Source: Ferruginibacter sp. (lineage in GTDB: Bacteria > Bacteroidota > Bacteroidia > Chitinophagales > Chitinophagaceae). From it: a DNA stretch of 32,049 nt. The first letter of the stretch is position 1; every line of letters starts with the position of its first letter. A program made the translations under genes and the position numbers. This document shows positions 22,897-30,684 of the stretch, in pieces. The DNA lies in the NCBI GenBank assembly GCA_019638525.1, contig JAHBTO010000013.1:1-32049 (forward strand). The letters are read 5' to 3'. The notes beneath the pieces were generated by a model, which ran no database searches, was not told the DNA's origin, and saw nothing but the letters and a program-made list of their open reading frames with translations.

Positions 22897-24384
22897 ATGG
22901 ACCCAAAAAATATTTGGATAACATTTCCCGAGTTGTTGATATGGTTTCCGCTGGTAGCGGGCCTGGTGGCATTTATGATACGCAACCAAAAGCAAGTAAA
23001 GGCATGGGCTATCATTTCATCTCTCATTACACTGGCAATATCGGTAACAAGCCTTATTTATGCCGATGCTTCAAAATATTTTTATTACAACAATGTAAGT
23101 TATTACTGGCTGCAATATATAGGCAGTAATTTTTCAATTGGGCTTGATGGGATGGGGCATTTGCTAACCGCATTAACCGCTCTTTTGTTCCCGGTGATAT
23201 TTATTGCAACCAACAAAACCAACTACAAATACAGTAATGTTTTTTACGGGTTGATGTTGCTTACACAATCCGGTATGATGGGTGTTTTTGCAGCAATGGA
23301 TGTGTTGGTGTTTTATATTTTTTGGGAGCTGGCAGTTATCCCTATTTATTTCTTATGCAGCCGTTGGGGTGAAGAAAGAAGGATACAGGCAACTTTCAAA
23401 TTTTTTGTATATACGTTTGCCGGCTCATTGCTTATGCTTATTGGTATTTTGTATGTTTATATGCACACTGCAGGTACCGATTATGCAAGCCATTCTTTTT
23501 CCATGAATGCATTTTATGCTGCCCTGCTTTCTGCCAAAGAACAAGACCTTGTATTTTGGTTGTTCTTTATAGCATTTGCCATTAAAATGCCGGTGTTTCC
23601 ATTTCATACCTGGCAGCCCGATACATATGAACAAGCGCCTGCATCTGCAACAATGGTGCTAAGTGGCATAATGGTTAAAATGGGTGTGTTTGCAGTTATC
23701 CGTTGGATACTGCCAATTTTTCCCGAAGCGGTTAACAAATTTGATAATATTGTTATCGGCCTATCGGTGATAGGAATGGTTTATGCAAGTTTAATTGCCA
23801 TTAAGCAAGACGACCTGAAACGATTTGTTGCTTATTCTTCTATTGCACATATTGGATTGATGTGTGCTGCCATATTTACAAAAAGCGAAACAAGTTTACA
23901 GGGCGTAATGGTACAGATGTTTAATCATGGTATCAATATCATTGGCATGTGGATAGTGGTTGACCTGATTGAAAAAAATGCAGGCACCCGTAAAATTTCT
24001 GAACTGGGTGGTGTGGCACACAAAGCGCCTGTGCTTACAATCTTTTTAGTGATAATTGCATTGGCAAATATTGCTTTGCCTTTAACCAATGCATTTGTGG
24101 GCGAGTTTATGATGTTTGCCGGCCTGTTCAAATTCAATATGGTTTTTGCTGCTGTTGCATTGGTATGTATAATTTTGGCCGCAGCATATACATTAAATAT
24201 GGTGCAAAAAGTTTTTTATGGCGAGGCTAATGCTATTACGGAGAAAATGCTTGATATTTCATTTAACCAAAAACTGGTATTGGCAATATTGGTGGTATTT
24301 ATTTTCCTGTTTGGCGTTTATCCGCAACCGGTTTTTGAACTTACAAAAGAAACCATTTCAGCATTATTAGTAAGAATTAAATAA
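22897..24384 (+). CDS. nuoM: NADH-quinone oxidoreductase subunit M
   Basis: Antiporter-like proton-pumping subunit, 495 residues, about 14 helices. Motifs: VFYIFWELAVIPIYFLCSRW (conserved glutamate), FAIKMPVFPFHTWQPDTYEQ, ASATMVLSGIMVKMGVFAV, KRFVAYSSIAHIGLM and NAFVGEFMMFAG. The spacer before it (22834-22896) has no heptad repeat. Confidence 0.97.
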   Translation: MDPKNIWITFPELLIWFPLVAGLVAFMIRNQKQVKAWAIISSLITLAISVTSLIYADASKYFYYNNVSYYWLQYIGSNFSIGLDGMGHLLTALTALLFPVIFIATNKTNYKYSNVFYGLMLLTQSGMMGVFAAMDVLVFYIFWELAVIPIYFLCSRWGEERRIQATFKFFVYTFAGSLLMLIGILYVYMHTAGTDYASHSFSMNAFYAALLSAKEQDLVFWLFFIAFAIKMPVFPFHTWQPDTYEQAPASATMVLSGIMVKMGVFAVIRWILPIFPEAVNKFDNIVIGLSVIGMVYASLIAIKQDDLKRFVAYSSIAHIGLMCAAIFTKSETSLQGVMVQMFNHGINIIGMWIVVDLIEKNAGTRKISELGGVAHKAPVLTIFLVIIALANIALPLTNAFVGEFMMFAGLFKFNMVFAAVALVCIILAAAYTLNMVQKVFYGEANAITEKMLDISFNQKLVLAILVVFIFLFGVYPQPVFELTKETISALLVRIK

Positions 24385-24420
24385 TTAATAAAATTTAATT
24401 TCCTTAGGGGAAAAGGGGTT

Positions 24421-25812
24421 ATGAACACAATAATATTAACAGCAATCTGGGGTGTAGTTTTAATGTTGGTAGGCGCTTTTATTAAAAATAAAAGTTTGCC
24501 CAGGAACCTTGCAATCTTCGGGTTGTTGGTTATCCTTATTTTCAACTGCATTGAAATGAACAGGGGTGATTCGTTCTTTAATATTGATGTAAGGGATATG
24601 CTTCACTTTAACAGCTTTAACCTTACGTTTATTTCTGTAGCACTTGGCTGTACACTGCTTTTTCTTTTACTCAACGGCAGAGATTTTGAAAAGATAGGAG
24701 AACATGTTTCGGAATATTTTGCCTTATTGTTTTTTATTTTGAGCGGTATTGCAATCATATCTACTTTCAATTCATTATTGCTATTATTTATCGGGATAGA
24801 GATTGTATCCATACCATTGTATATTTTAACAGGTAGTGATAAACGAAACCTAAAAAGCAATGAAGCTTCACTAAAATATTTCCTGATGGGAGCCTTTTCT
24901 ACCGGCATTATGCTGTTGGGAATTGCATTTTTGTATGGTGGCAGCCAATCGGGTTCTTTTTATATTGATAATATTATAAACGGTAATGAACCCATGCCCG
25001 CCATGATTGCTACCGGTTTGGTGCTGCTGATGGTTTCTATGTCGTTTAAAGTATCGGCTGCACCATTTCATTTCTGGACTCCCGATGTGTACGACGGTGC
25101 ACCTACAGTGATAACATCTTTTATGGCAACGGTTATAAAAGTTGCTGCATTCTTTGCATTTGTAAGGCTTTTTGAAAATGCTTTTGGCACAATGCATAGC
25201 CAATGGCAAAACCTGGTAGTTATATTAATTGCCGCCACTTTATTATTTGGTAACCTTACTGCTGTTTTTCAGCAAAGCGTAAAACGCATGCTGGCATATT
25301 CCAGTATTGCACAAGCTGGTTTTATGTTGTTTTCATTGTTTGCTTTAAACAATCTTGCCAAAGAAGGTTTGGTACTGTATGCGGCAGCTTACAGTTTAGC
25401 AAGTATAGGCATGTTTGCCATTTTGGTAAAAATGAAAGACTATACGGTTGATGGATTTAATGGGCTTGCAAAACAACAACCGGTATTGGCAGTAACAGCC
25501 ACCGTATTTCTTTTATCGTTAACCGGTATCCCTTTAACTGCCGGTTTTATGAGTAAATTTTACATGCTTAATGCAGCAGTATTAACAGGTCATCAAATTT
25601 GGCTGGTAATTTTTGCCGTAATATGTGCAGCTATCAGCGCTTATTATTATTTCCGTATTATACAATCTATATTTTTTAAAGATGTTTCAGATGATGTTGT
25701 TTTGGCCGAAGATATTACCCCGGCATTTAAGATACTACTCATCATCACTTCTATACTTATTATAGGGTTAGGCTTGTTTCCAACAATGCTTACCAACTGG
25801 CTGTATTTTTAA
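24421..25812 (+). CDS. nuoN: NADH-quinone oxidoreductase subunit N
   Basis: Third antiporter-like subunit, 463 residues, about 14 helices. Motifs: FIGIEIVSIPLYILTGSDKR (conserved glutamate), EASLKYFLMGAFSTGIMLLG, FKVSAAPFHFWTPDVYDGAP, KRMLAYSSIAQAGFM and LTGIPLTAGFMSKFYM. Last gene of the operon. AGGGG-type purine runs precede the ATG (GGGGAAAAGGGGTT), unusual in this AT-rich region. No clear terminator follows within the 78 bases before the permease gene. Confidence 0.97.
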   Translation: MNTIILTAIWGVVLMLVGAFIKNKSLPRNLAIFGLLVILIFNCIEMNRGDSFFNIDVRDMLHFNSFNLTFISVALGCTLLFLLLNGRDFEKIGEHVSEYFALLFFILSGIAIISTFNSLLLLFIGIEIVSIPLYILTGSDKRNLKSNEASLKYFLMGAFSTGIMLLGIAFLYGGSQSGSFYIDNIINGNEPMPAMIATGLVLLMVSMSFKVSAAPFHFWTPDVYDGAPTVITSFMATVIKVAAFFAFVRLFENAFGTMHSQWQNLVVILIAATLLFGNLTAVFQQSVKRMLAYSSIAQAGFMLFSLFALNNLAKEGLVLYAAAYSLASIGMFAILVKMKDYTVDGFNGLAKQQPVLAVTATVFLLSLTGIPLTAGFMSKFYMLNAAVLTGHQIWLVIFAVICAAISAYYYFRIIQSIFFKDVSDDVVLAEDITPAFKILLIITSILIIGLGLFPTMLTNWLYF

Positions 25813-25890
25813 TGCCGGTACCGTTTATAAAAGTTTTGCCTGTTAATTATTTTGAGTGCTTAACTTTAGGCAGAATTATTTTATATACTC

Positions 25891-27177
25891 ATGACTTTTA
25901 AAGACACACTGTCTCTATCGTGGCGAAATATTTCGGGCAATAAATTACGTACTGCAATAACAGTGGCTATTATGGCCCTGGGAATATTTGCATTGATTCT
26001 TATCATCACATCAATAAAAGCAGCAAGTAATAGTCTTACTACCAGTTTTTCAACAATGGGGGCTAATTCATTTAGTTTGCGATACAAAGACAGGAATATT
26101 AGAATTGGTGGCGGTGGCCGGCATAGAGAAAGTACCAAAACATCCAAAGCATCAGCACAACGGGTTAAAAAATCAAACCTGGGTAAAGTAATAACTTACG
26201 AAGAAGCAAAAGAATTTAAACAGCGATACGATTTTCCGGCAAAAGTAAGCCTGGCATTAATGGGGCCACGTAATATAGTTTGTAATACCGATACCCGTAA
26301 AACAAATCCCGATGTAGCTATACTGGGTGGCGATGAAAATTATCTTGAACTAAATGGTTTTAATATTGCTTATGGCAGAAATTTTACTGAAAAAGAAGTA
26401 GAATCGGGCAGAAGCATCTGCATGCTTGGCAGTGGCGTAGCTCAAAAACTATTTCCCGATAATCCCGAAAAAGCCATTGATAAAGTAGTGAATGTAGATC
26501 ATATACCTTACCGGGTGATTGCCGTTTTAGAAGACAAAGGCTCCAGTGCATTTTTTAATACCAGTAAAATAATCGTTACCTCTTATAATAACATCAGGCG
26601 CCTGTACTCATCTGATAATGCTTCATTTAATGTAGGTGTAATGGTGCCAGATATAAAGATGATGGATATTGCTATTGGCGAAGCTAAGGGCACTTTTAGG
26701 CCTATAAGGAAACTGGATGTAAAGGAAGAAGAAAACTTTTATATTGATAAAAGCGACAGTATTGCCGAAGCATTACTCACCAACCTGGGCTTTTTAGAAA
26801 AAGGCACCATTGGTATAGCTTTTATAACATTAATTGGTGCAGCTATTGGGTTAATGAATATTATGCTGGTAGCCGTTAATGAACGTACAAAGGAGATAGG
26901 TTTGATAAAAGCATTAGGTGGAACAAAAGACGATATCAGGCTGCAATTTTTATACGAGTCAGTTTTAATAAGCCTGCTTGGTGCTGTGGTTGGTATAGTG
27001 TTAGGCATTGTACTTGGCAATGGAGTTGCATTACTTTTAAAGACAGGTTTTGTGGTTCCCTGGGGATGGGTAATTGCCGGTATTATTGTATGTACAATAG
27101 TTGGTCTTGCAGCCGGCCTTTACCCGGCTTATAAGGCTTCAAAATTAGATCCGATTGTGGCGCTCAGGTACGAATAG
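25891..27177 (+). CDS. ABC transporter permease, FtsX/MacB family
   Basis: 428 residues. One membrane helix near 20-45 after LSWRNISGNKLRTAITV (a MacB-type N-terminus), then a periplasmic MacB-PCD-like domain of about 230 residues (segments VAILGGDENYLELNGFNIAY and GRNFTEKEVESGRSICMLGS), then the FtsX domain with three helices, including VNERTKEIGLIKALGGTKDD, the site where the cognate ATPase docks, and the ending GLYPAYKASKLDPIVALRYE. This is a type VII ABC permease, likely moving or releasing a substrate from the periplasm. No ATPase or membrane-fusion gene is visible in the window, so its partners lie elsewhere. Substrate unknown. Confidence 0.9.
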   Translation: MTFKDTLSLSWRNISGNKLRTAITVAIMALGIFALILIITSIKAASNSLTTSFSTMGANSFSLRYKDRNIRIGGGGRHRESTKTSKASAQRVKKSNLGKVITYEEAKEFKQRYDFPAKVSLALMGPRNIVCNTDTRKTNPDVAILGGDENYLELNGFNIAYGRNFTEKEVESGRSICMLGSGVAQKLFPDNPEKAIDKVVNVDHIPYRVIAVLEDKGSSAFFNTSKIIVTSYNNIRRLYSSDNASFNVGVMVPDIKMMDIAIGEAKGTFRPIRKLDVKEEENFYIDKSDSIAEALLTNLGFLEKGTIGIAFITLIGAAIGLMNIMLVAVNERTKEIGLIKALGGTKDDIRLQFLYESVLISLLGAVVGIVLGIVLGNGVALLLKTGFVVPWGWVIAGIIVCTIVGLAAGLYPAYKASKLDPIVALRYE

Positions 27178-27470
27178 AGGATTGAGATTACATGATTTTG
27201 CCAATGCATTTAGTAATATTCTCAACCTTTTTAAGGTATTTATTAACAATATTGTGTAATTTATACATTTCGGCATCGTAAAAAAATATTTTTTAAAACA
27301 AAAATTTCGTAAGTTGTAGCCCTTAATATTATGGTACCAGTGAATTTTTTACTAGTACCTTATTTTATAAATAATTTATCGTGTACTTTTAACAACTGTG
27401 TGTATAGTAACTATCCTATATTTATCAATTAACAAAAATTAATTTTTCCAAAACTAAAAATCAGAATTTT
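27178..27470. other. intergenic region before exbB with an inverted repeat
   Basis: A 293-base AT-rich gap. It holds a small dyad ACCTT-TTT-AAGGT (27225-27237) and a larger one, GGTACCAGT (27333-27341) and ACTAGTACC (27351-27359), with eight of nine positions pairing around the loop GAATTTTTT. The second may be a regulatory hairpin or an operator, about 110 bases before the exbB ATG. No promoter with both boxes was convincing. Confidence 0.45.
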
Positions 27471-28325
27471 ATGGCAGAGACTACATCAACTGTAAAACCA
27501 ACAACATCAGTTCAGGCAAAAAAATCGAGCAACATCATTTCGTTGATTGCGCCTTTTTTATGTTTAATAGCAGGATACTGCATTTGGCGCTTTGGCCTGG
27601 GTAACGGATCAAACTTTGGTAGCGGTGGAGAAAACGGTGGATTTTGGCCCGACAGGCACGACCCAAAATCTGCATTAAGTAAAATGTACCTGGGAGGTAT
27701 TATTGTACCTGTTTTAATTGGCACCTTTTTAACCATGATAACATTTGTTATCGAAAGGTTTATGACCATTTCTAAAGCCCGTGGTACAGGTAACAGCGCT
27801 GATTTTATCCGCAAGGTTCAATACCAGTTAGCCAATAAAAATGTTGATGCTGCATTAGCAGAATGCGACAAACAAAAAGGATCAGTAGGTAATGTAATGA
27901 AAGCAGGTTTGCACCGCTATAAAGAAATGATTACAAATACAGAACTTACTACCGACCAAAAAGTAATGGCCATACAAAAAGAAGTGGAAGAAGCTACTTC
28001 TTTGGAACTGCCAATGCTTGAAAAAAACCTGGTTTTCCTTTCAACTATTGCATCGCTGGCAACCCTTATCGGGCTGTTAGGAACGGTGGTTGGTATGATT
28101 CGTGCCTTTGCCGGCCTGGGTGCTGATAGCGGTGGAGCCAACTCAGCTGCACAGTTGTCAATAGGTATATCTGAGGCACTTTACAATACGGCATTAGGTA
28201 TCGGTACTTCAGCATTCGCCATCATGTTCTATAACATTTTTACAACTAAAATTGATGGTATTACTTATGGTATTGATGAATCTGGTTTTACTTTAACACA
28301 AACTTTTGCCAGCCTGTACAAATAA
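27471..28325 (+). CDS. exbB: MotA/TolQ/ExbB proton channel family protein
   Basis: Channel subunit that with ExbD uses the proton gradient to drive TonB. 284 residues. An N-terminal helix (about 22-42) is followed by a glycine-rich loop (GNGSNFGSGGENGGF), a second helix near 77-95 (PVLIGTFLTMITFVIERFMT), a large cytoplasmic part, and two closely spaced helices with the family motif LEKNLVFLSTIASLATLIGL, LLGTVVGMIRAF and then SIGISEALYNTALGIGTSAF. The extra N-terminal helix and Gly-rich loop are common in Bacteroidota members. First gene of an exbB-exbD-exbD-tonB operon. Confidence 0.92.
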   Translation: MAETTSTVKPTTSVQAKKSSNIISLIAPFLCLIAGYCIWRFGLGNGSNFGSGGENGGFWPDRHDPKSALSKMYLGGIIVPVLIGTFLTMITFVIERFMTISKARGTGNSADFIRKVQYQLANKNVDAALAECDKQKGSVGNVMKAGLHRYKEMITNTELTTDQKVMAIQKEVEEATSLELPMLEKNLVFLSTIASLATLIGLLGTVVGMIRAFAGLGADSGGANSAAQLSIGISEALYNTALGIGTSAFAIMFYNIFTTKIDGITYGIDESGFTLTQTFASLYK

Positions 28326-28397
28326 TGTATGGAAAGTGAAAGGATTTGTATCTTTTATAGTACTGTTATAAACAGTAAAATTTAAAAACAGATAATT

Positions 28398-29051
28398 ATG
28401 CCAAAAGTTAAAATACCACGCAAGAGTACAACCGTTGATATGACGGCGATGTGTGATGTGGCTTTTCTGTTGTTGACATTTTTTATATTGGCAACAAAAC
28501 AAAAACCACCCGAAGTACTTGCAGTAAAAACGCCTACATCGGTATCGGCAACTGCCGCACCGGATAAATCCATTTTGATTACCATGACCAAAGAAGGAAA
28601 GGTATTCTTAATGTTTGGCGACGACACAAAAAAAGATAAGATAATTGACGATTTCAACACTACACGTAACCTTCAATTAACACCAACCGAGTTAAATAAG
28701 CTTAAGAAGATGCAGTTTATAGGATTGCCAATAAATAAGCTTAAAGGTGCATTGGATCTTGCCCAGGAATTGCCTGCATCACAACAAGACGGGATTCCTA
28801 CCGATAGCACAAATAATGAGTTGGCTATGTGGATGCGGAGTGTTACCAACGCTTATGCAGGCGGCGACCAGCGGGAACTGGAGAAAATGCTGCTGGTAAA
28901 AGGTGATGGAGAAACGTTATATCCTGTATTCAGAAATATCAAAGAGGCATTTAAAGCTAATGATATTTACAAATTTAGGATTGTAACCGAAGGCGAACAG
29001 GTACCAGTTGGATCGGAATTATATAAAACTGGAATAACAACCAGTAAATAA
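28398..29051 (+). CDS. exbD: biopolymer transport protein ExbD (first copy, larger)
   Basis: Single-helix partner of ExbB. 217 residues: a basic cytoplasmic start (MPKVKIPRKSTTVD), then DMTAMCDVAFLLLTFFILAT with the conserved proton-carrying Asp20, then a long periplasmic domain. The periplasmic part has an insertion (about 80-160) relative to the usual 140-residue ExbD. The second, smaller exbD follows after 24 bases; paired unequal exbD genes are normal in Bacteroidota. Confidence 0.9.
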   Translation: MPKVKIPRKSTTVDMTAMCDVAFLLLTFFILATKQKPPEVLAVKTPTSVSATAAPDKSILITMTKEGKVFLMFGDDTKKDKIIDDFNTTRNLQLTPTELNKLKKMQFIGLPINKLKGALDLAQELPASQQDGIPTDSTNNELAMWMRSVTNAYAGGDQRELEKMLLVKGDGETLYPVFRNIKEAFKANDIYKFRIVTEGEQVPVGSELYKTGITTSK

Positions 29052-29075
29052 TATTGAAAATTAAAAAATAGTATT

Positions 29076-29624
29076 ATGGCAGAAATGGATACCTCGTCGG
29101 GTGGCGGACATAAGAAAGGCCCCGGCGTAAAAAAAGGAAAAAAACTTTCAACCCGAGTTGATCTTACTCCTATGGTTGACCTTGGTTTTCTATTAATTAC
29201 ATTCTTTGTGTTTACTACCACTATGTCGCAGTCTACAGCAATGAACATGAATGAACCCAAAGATGATAAAGAAAAGCAACTTAAGGTGAAAAATTCTGGT
29301 GCTATGACCATTTTATTAGGTAAGGCTAACCAGGTTTACTACTACTATGGACAATTAATGCCCGAAACTATTAGCCAGGATTTTAAGACAACAACGTTTA
29401 AAGGCATCAGGCAATTGATATTGGATAAGAAAAACAATACTAATATCGATGACCTTATGTATATCATCAAATCAGATGATTCATCAACCTTTAAAAATTC
29501 AATTGATATACTTGATGAAATGGCTATATGTACAGTGCCTGCAGGGCATTATGCCGAAGTACCTATGACGGCCGAAGAAAAAGTGCTTATCCAGCAAACA
29601 GAACAAGCCAACGGAATTAAGTAA
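29076..29624 (+). CDS. exbD: biopolymer transport protein ExbD (second copy)
   Basis: 182 residues with a lysine- and glycine-rich cytoplasmic tail (GGGHKKGPGVKKGKK), then STRVDLTPMVDLGFLLITFF with the conserved Asp35, and a periplasmic domain. The tail is longer than in the first copy. The two copies probably form a mixed dimer in the ExbB pore, an inference from their constant pairing. Confidence 0.9.
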   Translation: MAEMDTSSGGGHKKGPGVKKGKKLSTRVDLTPMVDLGFLLITFFVFTTTMSQSTAMNMNEPKDDKEKQLKVKNSGAMTILLGKANQVYYYYGQLMPETISQDFKTTTFKGIRQLILDKKNNTNIDDLMYIIKSDDSSTFKNSIDILDEMAICTVPAGHYAEVPMTAEEKVLIQQTEQANGIK

Positions 29625-29674
29625 ACCTGTTATGGAATTTTTTAGGATTTGAATCTTATAATAAACAGACTATT

Positions 29675-30505
29675 ATGGAAGTAAATAAAATTTTAAGCGC
29701 CGATATTCTCGATATCATCTTTGATGGTAAAAACAAAGAATATGGAGCTTACCAATTACGCAAGTCGTACAAAAAAACATTAACCAAAGCGTTAATCATT
29801 ACAGGATTGGCCCTTTTGTTGATTGTTGCAGGTACACTACTTGCAAACATTGTGGAAAAAAATACAAAAAAAGAATTTAAGGTAGTGGATACCGAAATGG
29901 CGAAAATTAAGGCAGAAGAACCACCGCCACCACCGCCACCACCACCACCGCCACCACCAACACCGCCGCCACCACCTGAAATAAACCAGGTTAAGTTTAC
30001 ACCTCCAAAAATTGTAAAAGATGAAGAGGTTAAACCCGAGGAAAAAATTCAGGAGATTAAGGAAGACCAGGTAATTAGTACTAAAACTGTTGAAAGTGAA
30101 AATAAAGTACAGATAGTACAGGCACCGGTAGAAGAAAAAGGAACCCAGGTTGTAGAAGTTAAAAAGGAAGATGATGAAAATAAAATTTTCACCAAAGTAG
30201 AAAAAGAAGCTGAGTTTCCCGGGGGTGAAGATGCATGGCGTAACTATCTTCGTAAAAACCTGAATGCAAGTACACCGGTTGACTATGGAGCAAGTGGCGG
30301 AAAGTATACGGTAGTTGTAAAATTTATAGTAAGTAAAGATGGTAGTTTAAGCGATGTTAAGTGCGAAAACGATCCCGGTTTTGGAATGTGTGAAGAAGCA
30401 GTTAGGGTAATTAAAAAAACCAAAAACTGGACTCCTGCATTACAAAACGGACGAAATGTAAACGCATATCGTCGCCAACCAATTACATTTGTTGTGGAAG
30501 AGTAA
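29675..30505 (+). CDS. tonB: energy transducer TonB (second of two, proline-rich)
   Basis: 276 residues, the cognate TonB of this exb operon. The N-terminal cytoplasmic segment ADILDIIFDGKNKEYGAYQL is followed by a membrane helix near 40-60, then thirteen prolines, a threonine and five prolines (29921-29977), a charged linker with KPEEKIQEIKEDQ, and the C-terminal domain with FPGGEDAWRNYLRKNL, VVKFIVSKDGSL and WTPALQNGR...PITFVVEE. Same length and layout as the TonB at 6912, but with a proline span instead of the lysine-rich one. Followed by a strong terminator. Confidence 0.93.
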   Translation: MEVNKILSADILDIIFDGKNKEYGAYQLRKSYKKTLTKALIITGLALLLIVAGTLLANIVEKNTKKEFKVVDTEMAKIKAEEPPPPPPPPPPPPPTPPPPPEINQVKFTPPKIVKDEEVKPEEKIQEIKEDQVISTKTVESENKVQIVQAPVEEKGTQVVEVKKEDDENKIFTKVEKEAEFPGGEDAWRNYLRKNLNASTPVDYGASGGKYTVVVKFIVSKDGSLSDVKCENDPGFGMCEEAVRVIKKTKNWTPALQNGRNVNAYRRQPITFVVEE

Positions 30506-30524
30506 TAATGAATTCTGAAATTTT

Positions 30525-30557
30525 AAATCCCCCGGTACTGCCGGGGGATTTTTTTTT
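30525..30557 (+). terminator. rho-independent terminator after exb-tonB
   Basis: An 11-bp stem, AAATCCCCCGG (30525-30535) and CCGGGGGATTT (30541-30551), with loop TACTG and a T-run to 30557. GC-rich in an otherwise AT-rich region, so strong. It ends the exbB-exbD-exbD-tonB operon. Confidence 0.92.
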
Positions 30558-30655
30558 GAATGCAGTATAAACTTGATATTTCGAACAAAAGGATTTACTA
30601 ACATAATACAATTATTCTGTTTAATAAAATAAATTAGTACACTTTAATTTTCGAT

Positions 30656-30670
30656 ATGCATTTGATGCAT
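30656..30670. promoter_or_regulatory. ATGCAT-TTG-ATGCAT palindrome before mnmE
   Basis: Two ATGCAT half-sites, each itself palindromic, are separated by three bases, so the site is both a direct and an inverted repeat. It occupies the interval just before the -7 box (30673-30680), where a bound protein would overlap RNA polymerase. The binding factor is unknown, and chance is possible in AT-rich DNA. Confidence 0.4.
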
Positions 30671-30672
30671 GG

Positions 30673-30680
30673 TATCTTTG
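30673..30680 (+). promoter_or_regulatory. -7 promoter box for mnmE
   Basis: TATCTTTG, a perfect TAnnTTTG match, followed by TTAA and then the mnmE ATG at 30685. Same box and same four-base spacing as rlmN and the phosphatase gene, predicting a leaderless transcript. The -33 region is only T-rich (TTTT at 30648-30651). Confidence 0.62.
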
Positions 30681-30684
30681 TTAA

